Origin: Lantana camara
Taxonomy: Eukaryota; Streptophyta; Magnoliopsida; Lamiales; Verbenaceae
Direction of reading: 5' to 3'
DNA length: 64,000 nucleotides
Assembly: GCA_037501455.1 (NCBI GenBank)
Contig: CM074865.1
Location: 51,292,501 to 51,356,500, forward strand
The number at the start of each line of letters is the position of its first letter. The stretch's first letter is position 1. Position numbers and translations under genes: made by a program. Positions 35,719 through 46,674 of this stretch are shown piece after piece. Under the pieces are notes generated by a model. It saw only the letters and a list, made by a program, of their open reading frames with translations. It did no database searches and was not told where the DNA came from.

Positions 35719-36270
35719 GGGTGTGTGTGTTAGCCCCTCACTAGTCACTAGGATTAACCCTCGTTGTTGCTTTCCCCCTCTTTTCCTTTCTTTTGAGTTG
35801 CAGGTTCTTCCGAGTTAAGCTAGGCGGCACGTGTCTTTTGGAGTTTACTTGTGGTTTAGCTTGAGTCTTCATGCATTCGTAGTGGTTTACTTTCTCTTTT
35901 GCTTATGTACTTGGAGATTATGTATTCCTATTACATTTGTGTTATTTTGGCCGTGCCGGCATCGTATATTGTATATTCTGTATATGATCTAGCATGAATA
36001 CTTGATCCTCCCTCATTTTGATGATGTATATATATATGTGATGATCTTGGGATATGTGTTTAGCTTGTGAATTGCTTTAATTGCTTCCGCTAGTCTGAGT
36101 TTATGTCGCGCAGTTCTTGAGGGTCTAGGCCTCCTAGCGAGGGTGTGAGTTTTGTGTGTCTCCCGTTCGCTACGGTTTGATACGGGTACGAACTTCCATT
36201 TCGTTACTCGTGTTGGACCTTAGTATGGGGGATGTGCCACCCTTCTCTCCGGGGGTGTTACATCCTTGCG

Positions 36271-36291
36271 TGGTATCAGAGCTCTCGGTTG
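36271..36291 (+). promoter_or_regulatory. Primer-binding site of element K
   Basis: TGGTATCAGAGCTCTCGGTT, 8 bp after the LTR end, is complementary to the 3' end of initiator methionine tRNA. It is intact. Confidence 0.95.
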
Positions 36292-36472
36292 CAAAACCGG
36301 GGCTCTGGAGTCGTGTTGAGTTGGTCTAGGTCTTTCGGTTTAGGAGTACGTGCTTATTTGCATTCATCTACATCTCTATATGATTTATTTGTTTTCAATT
36401 CTTGGTAATTGACTACATGATCATAAACTGAACCCCATGCATCGATATCTTCTTGATTTGTATATTTTCAGG

Positions 36473-39400
36473 ATGCCTCCAAGAAGGAGAGCAGATAGGG
36501 AGCAGACCCCTGACCTTAATCAACCCCCTCCACAAGCACCCCCACCTCCACCAATGAATGCTGAGAATATAGTGCAGGCCCTTCTGAATCAACTTCAGCA
36601 GAATCAGAGGGATAATCATCAGGGTGAAGGACAAGGTGGACATGTAACTCCGATTTTCAAAGAGTTCAGAAATAACAACCTGCCTAAGTGGTATGGAGGA
36701 GACGACATCCAAGCAGAAGAATGGTTGTCAGAGATCGCGGGAATTTGGGAAATTTGCCCCGCCCCTTCACATGAGAAGGCTGTTTGCACGGCTCGGTTTG
36801 TTCAAGGCCTCGCTTCCAATTGGCTCAAAGCTACCAGAGCTCGATTGGAAAGGAGTGGAGAATAGTTCGATTGGGAAAGCTTCGTGAGAGAATTTCGTCA
36901 CAAGTATGTTCCTCCAGGTGCTCGCGAGAGGTGACTTCAACAATTCTCAGAATTGAAACAAGGGAACCGTTCGGTTGAAGAGTATATCATGGAATTTGAG
37001 AGGCTTGCACCGTATGCTCCACACATTTCCAATGATGACACCCAGAAGGCACGAAACTTTATTCATGGTTTGAGATATGATATTCAGAGTGCTCTTAAGG
37101 CGGCTACCATGGATACGTGGGAGAAGGCTACGAGGAAAGCGATCAAAGTGGAAGCTAACAATACAAGATTGAGGCCGACTTACTCTTCGGGCCAAGGTTC
37201 GAGCTCAAATTTGGGGAAGAGGCCTGCATCCTCTGGTGGGCCTCCGGTTTTCAAACCCCAAGGTCCTAACACTTCAGTCAAGAAAGCTCGACCTCCGATC
37301 CTCGCGGCACCAGCTTTACCGGCCCCGATTCAGTGTGGTTATTGCAAGGGTCCCAATCACACCGAGGAGAATTGTCGGAAGAAATTGAGGAGATGTTATA
37401 AATGCGGAGAGCCCGGCCATTTGATTAGCACTTGTCCTCATATGAGAGGCCCTCAGCCTCGAGCTCCTCAGCCCTTAAATGTGATGCCTCCGAGAGCACC
37501 GATCCAAGCGAGAGCTTATGCTTTGGATGTATAGGTGGATGCCAACGCCGTTGTTGAAGGTACTATCCACATTCATGGCATTCCATTGCATGCATTGTTT
37601 GATCCGGGAGTAACGCATTCCTTTATTGCTTCCCGGCTTATTGCTACTCTTCCATTGCTTGTTGCTTGTTTAGATGATTCTTTTATTGTCTCTTCTCCCC
37701 TTGGTGGTGCTTTGTCTACGAATTGTGTTTACCGTGGTTGTCCGGTGGTCGTGGAAGGTGTAGTATATCCTGCGGATTTGATCAAGATGCCTATCAAGAA
37801 GTATAGGGTGATTTTGGGCATGGACTGGTTGTACCGTTATCGAGCTATGATGGATTGTTTTGCTAAGAGAGTGACTTTGAGTTCTACGGCCTTTTCGGGT
37901 CAGAGGTTGAAGACCTGCCCTTTTATTTCCTTTATGGAAGCTAGGAGAATGTTCCGGGACGGTGCGACGGGCTACGTGGCCTACCTTTTGAATAAGCCAA
38001 AGGATCAGGCCAAGCTCGAGGAGACGAAGATCGTGAAGGAACTCCCCGATGTGTTTCCGGAGAACATGGGATCCTTACCCCCGGATCGGGACGTCGAGTT
38101 TGTAATAGATCTCTATCCCGGAGCAGAACCGTATGCGAAATCCCCTTACAAGATGGCTCCAGCTGAGTTAAAGGAGTTGAAGACGCAATTGGACGAGCTC
38201 TTAGAATGTAGTTACATTCGCCCGAGCACTTCTCCGTGGGGTGCTCCGGTCCTGTTTGTAAAGAAGAAAGACGGGACTTTGCGGATTTGTATTGACTACC
38301 GTGAGGTGAACCGGTGAACGGTTAAGAACAAATACTCACTTCTTCACATCGAAGAGTTATTCGATCTCCTTCAAGGTTCGAGTGTTTACTCTAAGTTGGA
38401 TCTCCGGCAAGGGTATTACCAGTTGCGTATCCGGGAGGGAGATATACCGAAGACAGGTTTCAACACAAGATATGGGCATTTCGAGTTCGTGGTCATGCCT
38501 TTTGGCCTTACAAATGCCCCAGCCGCGTTTATGGATATGATGCACCAAATATTCCGGCCTTACCTCGATAAATTCGTGGTCATCTTTGTAGATGATATTC
38601 TGGTGTATTCGAGGTCCGAGGAAGAGCACGCGCGGCATTTGAGTATTGTCTTCTCTACACTTCGGGAGCACAAATTGTTTCCTAAGTTCAGTAAGTGCGA
38701 GTTCTGGCTGGATCGAGTTTCCTTTTTAGGTCACTTCATTTCTGGGATTGGTATTGAAGTGGATCCGGCGAAGATTGAGACGGTGATGCTTTGGAAGCAA
38801 CCTAAGAATGCCTTGGAAGTGAGAAGTTTTCTCGGGTTAGCAGGATACTACAGGCGCTTTGTGAAAGATTTCTCGAAGATTGCTTCCCCGTTGACCCAGT
38901 TAACTAAGAAAGAGGTGAAATTCGAGTGGGATGAGGCGTGTGAGAAGAGTTTCCAAACTCTTAAGGAGAGGTTAACTACTGCACCGGTTTTAACCCTACC
39001 CGAGGGTTCAGAAGGCTACTCAGTTTACACAGATGCCTCGAAGGAAGGTCTCGGTTGTGTGTTGATGCAGAATGGTAAGGTGGTAGCGTACGCCTCAAGG
39101 AATTTAAAGGATCATGAGAAGAACTATCCCACTCATGACTTGGAACTCGCGGCAGTGGTGTTTGCTTTGATGAAATGGCGACATTACCTTTATGGAGTTA
39201 CTTTTGAAGTGTTCACCGACCACCGAAGTCTTAAGTATCTGTTTACCCAGAAGGATTTGAATGTGAGATAGAGAAGATGGATGGAGCTACTCGAGGATTA
39301 TGATTGTAAGATTCAGTACCATCCGGGTAAAGCCAATGTGGTGGCGGATGCTTTGAGTAGGAAGGCTAGTGTCTCAGGTTTGGAAGTAGGTTCTAGTAGG

Positions 39401-40921
39401 CAGAACTCAATGGTTATGGTTTTAGAGGATCGTTTGGCTAATATTTCGGTCCAACCGGTTTTAAAGCAGCGTTTAATAGAAGCTCAGTCCGTGGATCCGG
39501 AGATTCAGAAATTGGTAACCAAATCAAAGAATCATCTTGAAACCAAGTTTGGATTTGATGATTCAGGGTTGTTTAGATTCAAAGCTCGAGTTTGTGTTCC
39601 AGAAGAATTTAAGCAGTTGGTGCTTGATGAAGCCCACAAGTCAGCATATGCAGTACATCCCGGTACCACCAAAATGTATAAGGATTTAAGGACTTTATAT
39701 TGGTGGAACGGCATGAAGAGAGACGTCGCTAACAACGTTAGAAGATGTCAAACATGCCAAGTGGTGAAGGCAGAACACCAGAAACCGGGAGGAACTCTCC
39801 AACCACTTCCGATACCCTAGTGGAAGTGGGAGCAAGTGACAATGGACTTTGTGTCCGGCTTGCCAAGGACCAAAGGAGGTTCAGATGGAATTTGGGTGAT
39901 TATTGACCGGTTAATGAAGTCGGCACATTTTCTTAAGGTGAAGATGTCCGATAAGGTTCCTAAGTTAGCCCGGTTATATCGGAAAGAAATTGTTAGGTTG
40001 CATGGTACCCCGGTCAGTATTGTTTCAGATAGGGATCCTCGGTTTACATCCAGTTTTTGGCAGGAGCTACAGAAGGATTTAGGTACAAAACTTCAGTTTA
40101 GTATTGCGTTTCACCCACAGACGGATGGCCAATCTGAATGGCTAATAAGGTATCTCGAGGACATGCTTCGTGCTTGTGCCTTGGATTATCTGGATTCATG
40201 GGATGAACAGTTGGATTTAATTGAGTATGCCTACAATAACAACTTTCAGTCTTCTATTGGCATGGCACCGTATGAGGCATTATATGGAAGGAAATGTCGA
40301 TCCCCTCTCTTTTGGGATATTGATGAGTGGAGATGGACTAAAGATGGAAAGCTCGAAAGGGCTAAGAAATCCAAGGAGATTCAGGACACCATTGAGAGAG
40401 TGAAAGTGATTATACAGAGGTTGAAAGTGGCCCAAGACCGGCAGAAAAGTTATGCAGATAAGAGGAGACGACCCTTAGAGTTTGAGAAAGGAGAAAAGGT
40501 CTTTTTAAAGGCATCTCCTAGAAAAGGGTATGCTCGGATTGGTAAAGGCGGGAAGCTTAACCCTCGCTACTTAGGCCCCTTTGAAATCCTTGATTGAGTT
40601 GGGGAAGTAGCTTACAAACTTGAGTTACCGCCGAGCTTAACCGGGATTCATAATGTGTTTCATGTTTCGCAGCTTCGAAAACATTATCCCAATGAGTCTT
40701 CTATTCTCCCAGTCGAGAAAGTTCAGTTGGAACCGGATTTGACCTTTAAGAAGTATCCAATTCGGGTGTTGGATCGGAAGATGCAAAAGTTGAGGAATAG
40801 GCAAATCCCTCTCGTGAAAGTCTTGTGGCGTGATCAAGAATCCGAGGAAGCCACTTGGGAGACTGAGAGTAAGATGAAACATTTGTATCCGGAGCTTTTC
40901 AAGACCTCTCCTTGGACCTGA
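36473..40921 (+). pseudogene. gag-pol: Gag-pol polyprotein of element K with seven nonsense codons
   Basis: One frame of 1,482 codons without a frameshift. The start MPPRRR at 36473 matches the gag start of element A. Domains: proline-rich N-terminus; gag; CCHC knuckles near residues 288 and 308; protease [10 protein letters not shown] (Asp 377, normally DSG); reverse transcriptase with FVDD near 706-708; RNase H (YTDAS, Asp 854); integrase zinc finger (about 1053-1100) and core Asp 1125, Asp 1186, Glu 1222 (exact D-35-E spacing); chromodomain-like end (VKVLWRD, EEATWE). Stops: 36863, 36932, 37532, 38315, 39269, 39818 and 40595. The final stop is at 40919. Several stops fit C-to-T or G-to-A changes. 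It cannot make a full product as read. Confidence 0.95.
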
Positions 40922-40931
40922 GGACAGGTCC

Positions 40932-40949
40932 TTTTAAAGGAGGGAGGTT
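40932..40949 (+). promoter_or_regulatory. Polypurine tract of element K
   Basis: TTTTAAAGGAGGGAGGTT ends directly at the 3' LTR start (40950). It primes plus-strand DNA synthesis. The equivalents are 46545-46557 in G and 49748-49768 (minus) in M. All three are preceded by the shared inverted repeat GACCTGAGGACAGGTCC, seen here at 40917. Confidence 0.85.
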
Positions 40950-43900
40950 TGTAACATCCCGACTGATCAGACTCTTCAGGTAACTTATTATGTGCGCTAT
41001 TTAATGAATTTCCCTATGTAATTATGTGATATTTATTGTTAACGTGGATTAATTGAAGTTATTTGAACTTAATTGCTTTGATATGAATTTGATTAACCTT
41101 CCTTCACCTTGTACTTGCTCGTTTTGGATCCGTACTTAATTCTGAATTTTGTGAATTTGTGATATGTGTTAATTATACGTTTTATGGACTCGATTATGTG
41201 CTCGTTAGATGTTTTGGTATTTGTTTTGATTGCCTTTTTGGGTTCGATTTGGAGACGGGACCTAAAGGAGGCTAAAAAGTATTTAGCGCACCTTGGGTTC
41301 CGGGACGCGTATCTTGAGCTCGAGAATTCGGATTCAAATTCCGTCACCTCCATTGAACTCGTTTCGACGATTCGGGTTCGATGGGACAAACCTCACATTT
41401 TTCTAAGTTCATTAAGACCTTCGAATTCCACCCGTAATGAACCCCTTTTGCTTGAGAGCTATCTTTTGACTTAATAAGACCTTGTGGACCCCATTTGAAC
41501 CTTCACTAAGCCTTAACCATGAGTATTAACTTGAGTTAACTCCCACTCTCAGCCCCTAAACCCCCCATAACCAACCCACTCTCTCCCTCACTCCACAAGA
41601 ACCGATCAACCAAGCAAAGGAAAAGGAAGAAGAAACCCTTTGGCCATTTCTTGGATTTTTAGCTCAAATCTTCACTTTAGCTTCTCCAATTTGAAAGGTA
41701 AGTCCATGGTTATGATCTACACTCTTTCTTCTCTCTTCTATGTGATCATGAGCTCAATTCTTTGGTTGAATATTGAGATATGGCAAGCATGTGAATAGTA
41801 TTAGTTGGGAGAATTTGTTTGATTCTTGCTCCTTTCTTGTTTCCTTGAGACTTGATGATGATATATGACTCCTCGAGTATGATTCTTGCCATTTATTGGT
41901 TCTTCTCTCCTGGTTGTTGAGATGTGATCACTTTGCCATTAATGAACTCTTGAGCTTTGATGATATACTTGATGCTTTCCCTCTCATTCTTGCCTTGAAT
42001 TGTTTGCATTTTGGAGCTGAACTTATTGCTACTTGTTGGGCATGAATTGTTGGTGAATTGGTGTTATTTTGTTGCATGTTGTTTGTATTTTGAAAGGCCT
42101 AAGAGACTCCTTGAAGCCTCTCCCGAAAATACCCTGTTTTGCTTCCATTTTCAGCACTTTTCCGTCAAAAATTTGTCCAGGCCGAAGGCCTGACACGGCC
42201 GCATCAAGTTTCAAAGGAAAATGGACACGGCCGTGTTGAGCCCTCGACATTGTTTTTTTTCTGAATTTTTCGCCTGACACGGCCGCGTCAGTTTACAAAG
42301 GAAAATGGACACGGTCGTGTCCAGCCCTCGAAAATGTTTTTTTTTCGAATTTCATGCCTGACACGACCGTGTCCATCCCCCCTTGTTTTCTGACACGGCC
42401 GTGTCAAGAAGGGTGGCGTTCGGGGAGTTTTCTTTCGCCTTTTCATTGTTTTTTGGTGATTCTTCTTGCCCCGTTTTATGGTGTATGCATGACTAACTTG
42501 TTATAGAATATGTCAAGCCTCATAACATGAATTTGTGCTTTGATTTACTTCCTCCTGGTGATATATGCTCTTATATGAATTACTTGCTCGTAAATGACCT
42601 TAATGCGAACTCATTTCATATCATTTGCATCATAAGTATACATATTCATATACCGAGCGTCAATGTGGTTCATATTGAGTCTAAGAGTATTCCGTCCTGT
42701 TTGTCTTGTTCAGAGATTCCCCTTGTTGAGGACGAGCTTGCTCCATAGGTGTCCGGTTCCCCTTTTTGGTCTCCACTACGTCCGTTGATAAGGTGAGGTT
42801 TTGTTCTTTTAGTTACTCGACCTATAACCCTATTTGATTTGAAACCTCGCATGCGAATACGTATAATATATGGTAAATAAGTGTATGATACATATGATGC
42901 GGGATTTCTCCCCTTTGTTATTAGAATTCGAAAACATTTTGTATAAGTATATAAACTATTTTGCTTTCGTTTGAAAAGTTTAGTTTTGTGTAAGTGTGTG
43001 TGTGTAAGCGAGATTGGCTTTGAAAGATAAGCTTTGAGTTATGTTTGTGTAACTTTTGTGTTCTGTTTGGGCCCCGGAGTGTGGTATGGTAATCTCGGGA
43101 CGGCTGAGGGGTCGCCAAGCACTTCCATCAACACCTCCATTTGAGAGTTTCACCCAACCTTGGGAGGTTGAGGAAGGGTGTTTCTCCTGAGCCGGCGGAG
43201 GCAACCGCCGAAGGTTTCAAGGTAGTAATTAAACCTTGTCTCGTTTCTGTGTGTGGATAGTTAGGGCCGATCAACCCTTCTATCAATCGGTGTTGGGGAT
43301 GGATGATGATTTGTTTTGTTTTGCTTTGATCTTCGTATATGGGAGTTTAGTGTGGGACTCGTACTCGCCGAGTTGGTTTAGTTTTGTATGATCTGTGAAA
43401 CGAGAGTGGATTTCTAAGTACCTAGAATTTGGCTTTTGCTCCTTTTGCCTTTTCTTTACCCTGAGTATATCTATATCACGGGAATTAATTTGGCTTGCAA
43501 AAACCACTCTCGGTTCATGGATCCTTCCATTTTATTTAAATGCTTTGCTCTATATATATATCGGGTGCGTGTGTTAGCCCCTCACTAGTCACTAGGACTA
43601 ACCCTCGTTTTTGCTTTCCCCCTCTTTTCCTTTCTTTTGAGTTGCAGGTTCTTCCGAGTTAAGCTAGGCGGCAAGTGTCTTTTGGAGTTTACTTGTGGTT
43701 TAGCTTGAGTCTTCATGCATTCGTAGTGCTTTACTTTCTCTTTTGCTTATGTACTTGGAGATTATGTATTCCTAGTACACTTGTGTTATTTTGGCCGTGA
43801 CGGCATCGTATATTGTATATTCTGTATATGATCCAGCATGAATACTTGACCCTCCCTCATTTTGATGATGTATATATATATGTGATGATCTTGGGATATA

Positions 43901-44106
43901 TGTTTAGCTTGTGAATTGCTTTAATTGCTTCCGCTACTCTGATTTTATGTCGCGCAGTTCTTGAGGGTCTAGGCCGCCTAGCGAGGGTGTGAGTTTCGTG
44001 TGTCTCCCGTTCGCTACGGTTTGATATGGGTACGAACTTCCATTTCGTTACTCGTGTTGGACCTTAGTGCGGGGGATGTGGCACCCTTCGCTCCGGGGGT
44101 GTTACA
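40950..44106 (+). repeat. 3' LTR of element K
   Basis: 3,157 bp, TGTAACATCCC to GGGTGTTACA, the undisturbed copy of the 5' LTR. Donor-like GT at 41698, palindrome array at 42191-42406, TATA at 43551 and acceptor-like AG at 43646-43647. It lacks the P insertion, giving the empty site at 42690. Confidence 0.95.
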
Positions 44107-45584
44107 ATAACCTTTTCTCTTCTACAATAGGAAGTTGGACTTTCCAACTTTCCTCAAGTTGAAAGTCAAGATTCAATAAATAATTTAATTCCCAATTAAT
44201 TATTTATTTGGTTAAGTTTATTTGAGAATTGTCTTAACAATTAATTCAAAATTAATTAACAGATTAAAATTAATTAATTACAATTTAATTAATTAATTCT
44301 AGAAAAGAATTCGCGTACGAAATAAATCACACGCATGAAGCCACGTCAATGACACGTGTACGTGATACGTGTCGACCACGTCTACGTGACACGTGGTGGT
44401 CACGTATCGTACATGACACGTGGTGGGTCCACGCCATCGTGGGCGTCTTTCGATCAACATTTTGATCCTTTGTTAATCATATTAACATCCTACCATAACC
44501 CTCGTATTTTGGCATTTGTGTGTGACCATTTAGGTTCATTATTCGATTAGCAGTGACAATAATTAATTACTTCCCTAATTAATTAATCACTTCACAAATC
44601 ACACTACTGTAATATAGCAATGGGTGTGTGACCCCTAGCCAAATAACGAAATGACTCAAAGAACCTTTTAGTCAACGACAACCAGTGAAATACGGTCCTC
44701 TTACGAATCTATCTCTCAATCAATAACTAAGGTATGGGAATATTCTCAGAGCCCAAATATTTTTGATCTTTAAAGTTAAGTTCGTTTCATATCCATTTCG
44801 ATCTCAATCCTAGAAAACCCCATTTTCTAGATGTCTTGAACTTTTATCCACCTTGGCTAAGGGTTTATTGTTTAATAAATTACGAACAACCTAATCAGTA
44901 AGAGATCATTCTTGTTCTTAACAAGCGTAGGTCCTTTATCGATTGTACTAATTCTATAAATGCCACTTCTGTAATCCCAGCATAGGCCGTGGTTCAGGTG
45001 TCTATATGGCGACACCCTTTTGATCCTACATCAAAGATTACAGAGTTAGCTCATATGAGATATTACAGAACCTCAAGTCTAAGGATTAACGAATCACGTC
45101 ATTGACCTATGAGATATTTCCCATTTAGGAATGTTCTCACGCATGACATCTTAGTGATGAAGTTCTTGTAACAATCACCCATATGTATTATGAACGCATC
45201 AACGTATGCACTTATCACTCCGTGAAACTGAGTGATCCTTCAAAAGGACAAAATCATATAAGCAAGTCTCAGTAGAGTCAAGGTCGACACTCCCACTGTC
45301 TGTCGGACACATTGACATGGAAAAGTGTATAATCCTCGCCTATGGAGTTAAGAACTTGTTTCATGTGCCGTTCCCATAAGGGCAAAGTTCTTAACGGCCT
45401 CATCAGATTAGGGGAGTTCAAAAGATGCAAAGCACAGTCAACCCAAACAAACATAAATAAGCACATAAAGAAGTGATTGCCTATGAACAATATCATCTCG
45501 TTTATTATCGAAAAACTATTTGTGATTTTACAAGGAAATAGTAAAGCAAGCATCTACTTTAAGGGCACTATTCCTAACAGATTG

Positions 45585-46544
45585 CCCAGGAGAGATCACA
45601 CAATATAAATAAGATGGGTTACCGGCTCGTCAGTCGCTTTTCCATGATGATCCGGGATGCTATTAGGATTGGAAACTAAAATTTGAGCTACTAAATGACT
45701 AACTCGAGCAACCGAGAAAGGCGAATATGATTCGTGGTGAAGAATGAGTTAATTGGGTTAAGGTCAAATGCACACTCAAGAGTGGAACTTCGGACCGTGG
45801 TGTTTAGTACGGATAAGTAAAATAATAGTGGATGAAGACCGTGTGATCATTGAAGTATGAAACACGTTGTGGAATTTCAAAGCATGGCACTACCGGCAAA
45901 GAAAATTCCAACCAAGACTCAAGTGATGAACCAGAACAATACAATGGAAGCTTTTCAAAACCGTGGTGAACGGTACATTTGAAACATACATATCACGTGT
46001 ATCGTGCATTCCTTTATTTATTATCGTATGTGTTTGGTTGTTAGTTGTTAGTTGCTTTGTGGAGTGGCTTAAGTGAACGAATGCTTTATTAACATGGTGA
46101 AACGAGGGTTGTGCCGTGCAACGCACATTGTGATGTGCTTTGGTGACCGAGAGTAGTTGTTGGAGGCGGTTCGAGTACCAACTTCAAACCATGAGGTTGA
46201 TGCGGTGGTAGAAGACCTGTCTGGGATTGGCGAACGAGTCTTGGGAGTTCGTTAACTACTCCACTCATGATACCGATTTGTGGGATGGTTTGGGATGGAT
46301 TCAGACGGTGGGAGCTGAATCTCACTTTAGACCCTCCTATCGTGCGAGACGTCCGAACTACTCATGGTCAAATCAAGTTCGTATCAAGCTTGCGGTGTTC
46401 ATTTGAACCCCCCCTCGTGCTTGAAGACCCTTTTTCGAATTATTTCCTATCGGGATGTCGTGGACCCCACACGGGATGAACATTGAGAGGTTTTTGCTTA
46501 GAGTCCAGAACTCGGGGCAGCGGACCTGAGGACAGGTCCTTCTT
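45585..46544 (+). other. Body of element G, part 3
   Basis: 960 bp between solo LTR L and the polypurine tract of G. No protein signature was seen in any frame; short frames such as 46267-46479 are unrecognised. The end carries the inverted repeat GACCTGAGGACAGGTCC (46524), as in K and M. Confidence 0.65.
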
Positions 46545-46557
46545 AAGGGGGAGAGGT
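46545..46557 (+). promoter_or_regulatory. Polypurine tract of element G
   Basis: AAGGGGGAGAGGT directly before the LTR start TGTGACACCC. It marks 46558 onward as the 3' LTR of G. Confidence 0.85.
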
Positions 46558-46674
46558 TGTGACACCCTTTCTCCCTATTTCCCACGATCAACAAGCAAGG
46601 AAGAAAGAAAGGAGAAGAATTTCCCCATTTTGGCCCCAAGCTCTCGAGCTCGAGCAAGCAAGATCCAACCGTCC

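Larger units (their letters stand above)
28945..36262 (+). repeat. 5' LTR of element K, split by solo LTR P
   Basis: TGTAACATCCC to GGGTGTTACA. Its own parts are 28945-30693 and 34855-36262 (3,157 bp). Modules: a U3 palindrome-rich segment GGGAATTCGGATTCGAATTC (29317), donor-like AAAGGTAAGT (GT at 29693), TGAATAGT at 29787-29794, GACACGGCCGTGTC array (30186-30400), TATA (35704-35718), pyrimidine tract and acceptor-like GAGTTGCAG (AG at 35802-35803), and the U5-end module (about 36180-36262). The 102-codon ORF at 29161-29469 recurs in the 3' LTR only because the LTRs are copies. Confidence 0.95.
28945..44106 (+). mobile_element. Element K: full-length Ty3/gypsy chromovirus (Tekay-like)
   Basis: A complete structure: 5' LTR (28945-36262, including solo LTR P), primer-binding site (36271), leader, gag-pol frame (36473-40921), polypurine tract (40932-40949) and 3' LTR (40950-44106). 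It is flanked by perfect ATAAC duplications (28940-28944 and 44107-44111). The two LTRs, without P, are both exactly 3,157 bp. In roughly the first 450 bp I counted 12 differences by eye, mostly transitions, so insertion is fairly recent. The C-terminal chromodomain-like segment and LTRs over 3 kb point to the Tekay (Del) clade. Without P it is 11.0 kb. Confidence 0.95.
28423..45579 (-). mobile_element. Solo copia LTR L, split by element K
   Basis: The LTR's own sequence is 28423-28944 and 44112-45579 (1,990 bp). It starts TGTTGGAAAACACGAA, the exact reverse of the end of J, and ends CACTATTCCTAACA, the reverse of the J start. So it is a minus-strand relative of J. The flanking pentamers are GATGG (28418-28422) and GATTG (45580-45584), a target duplication with one difference. 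Element K lies inside it between two ATAAC copies. No primer site or coding DNA adjoins it, hence a solo LTR. Confidence 0.87.
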
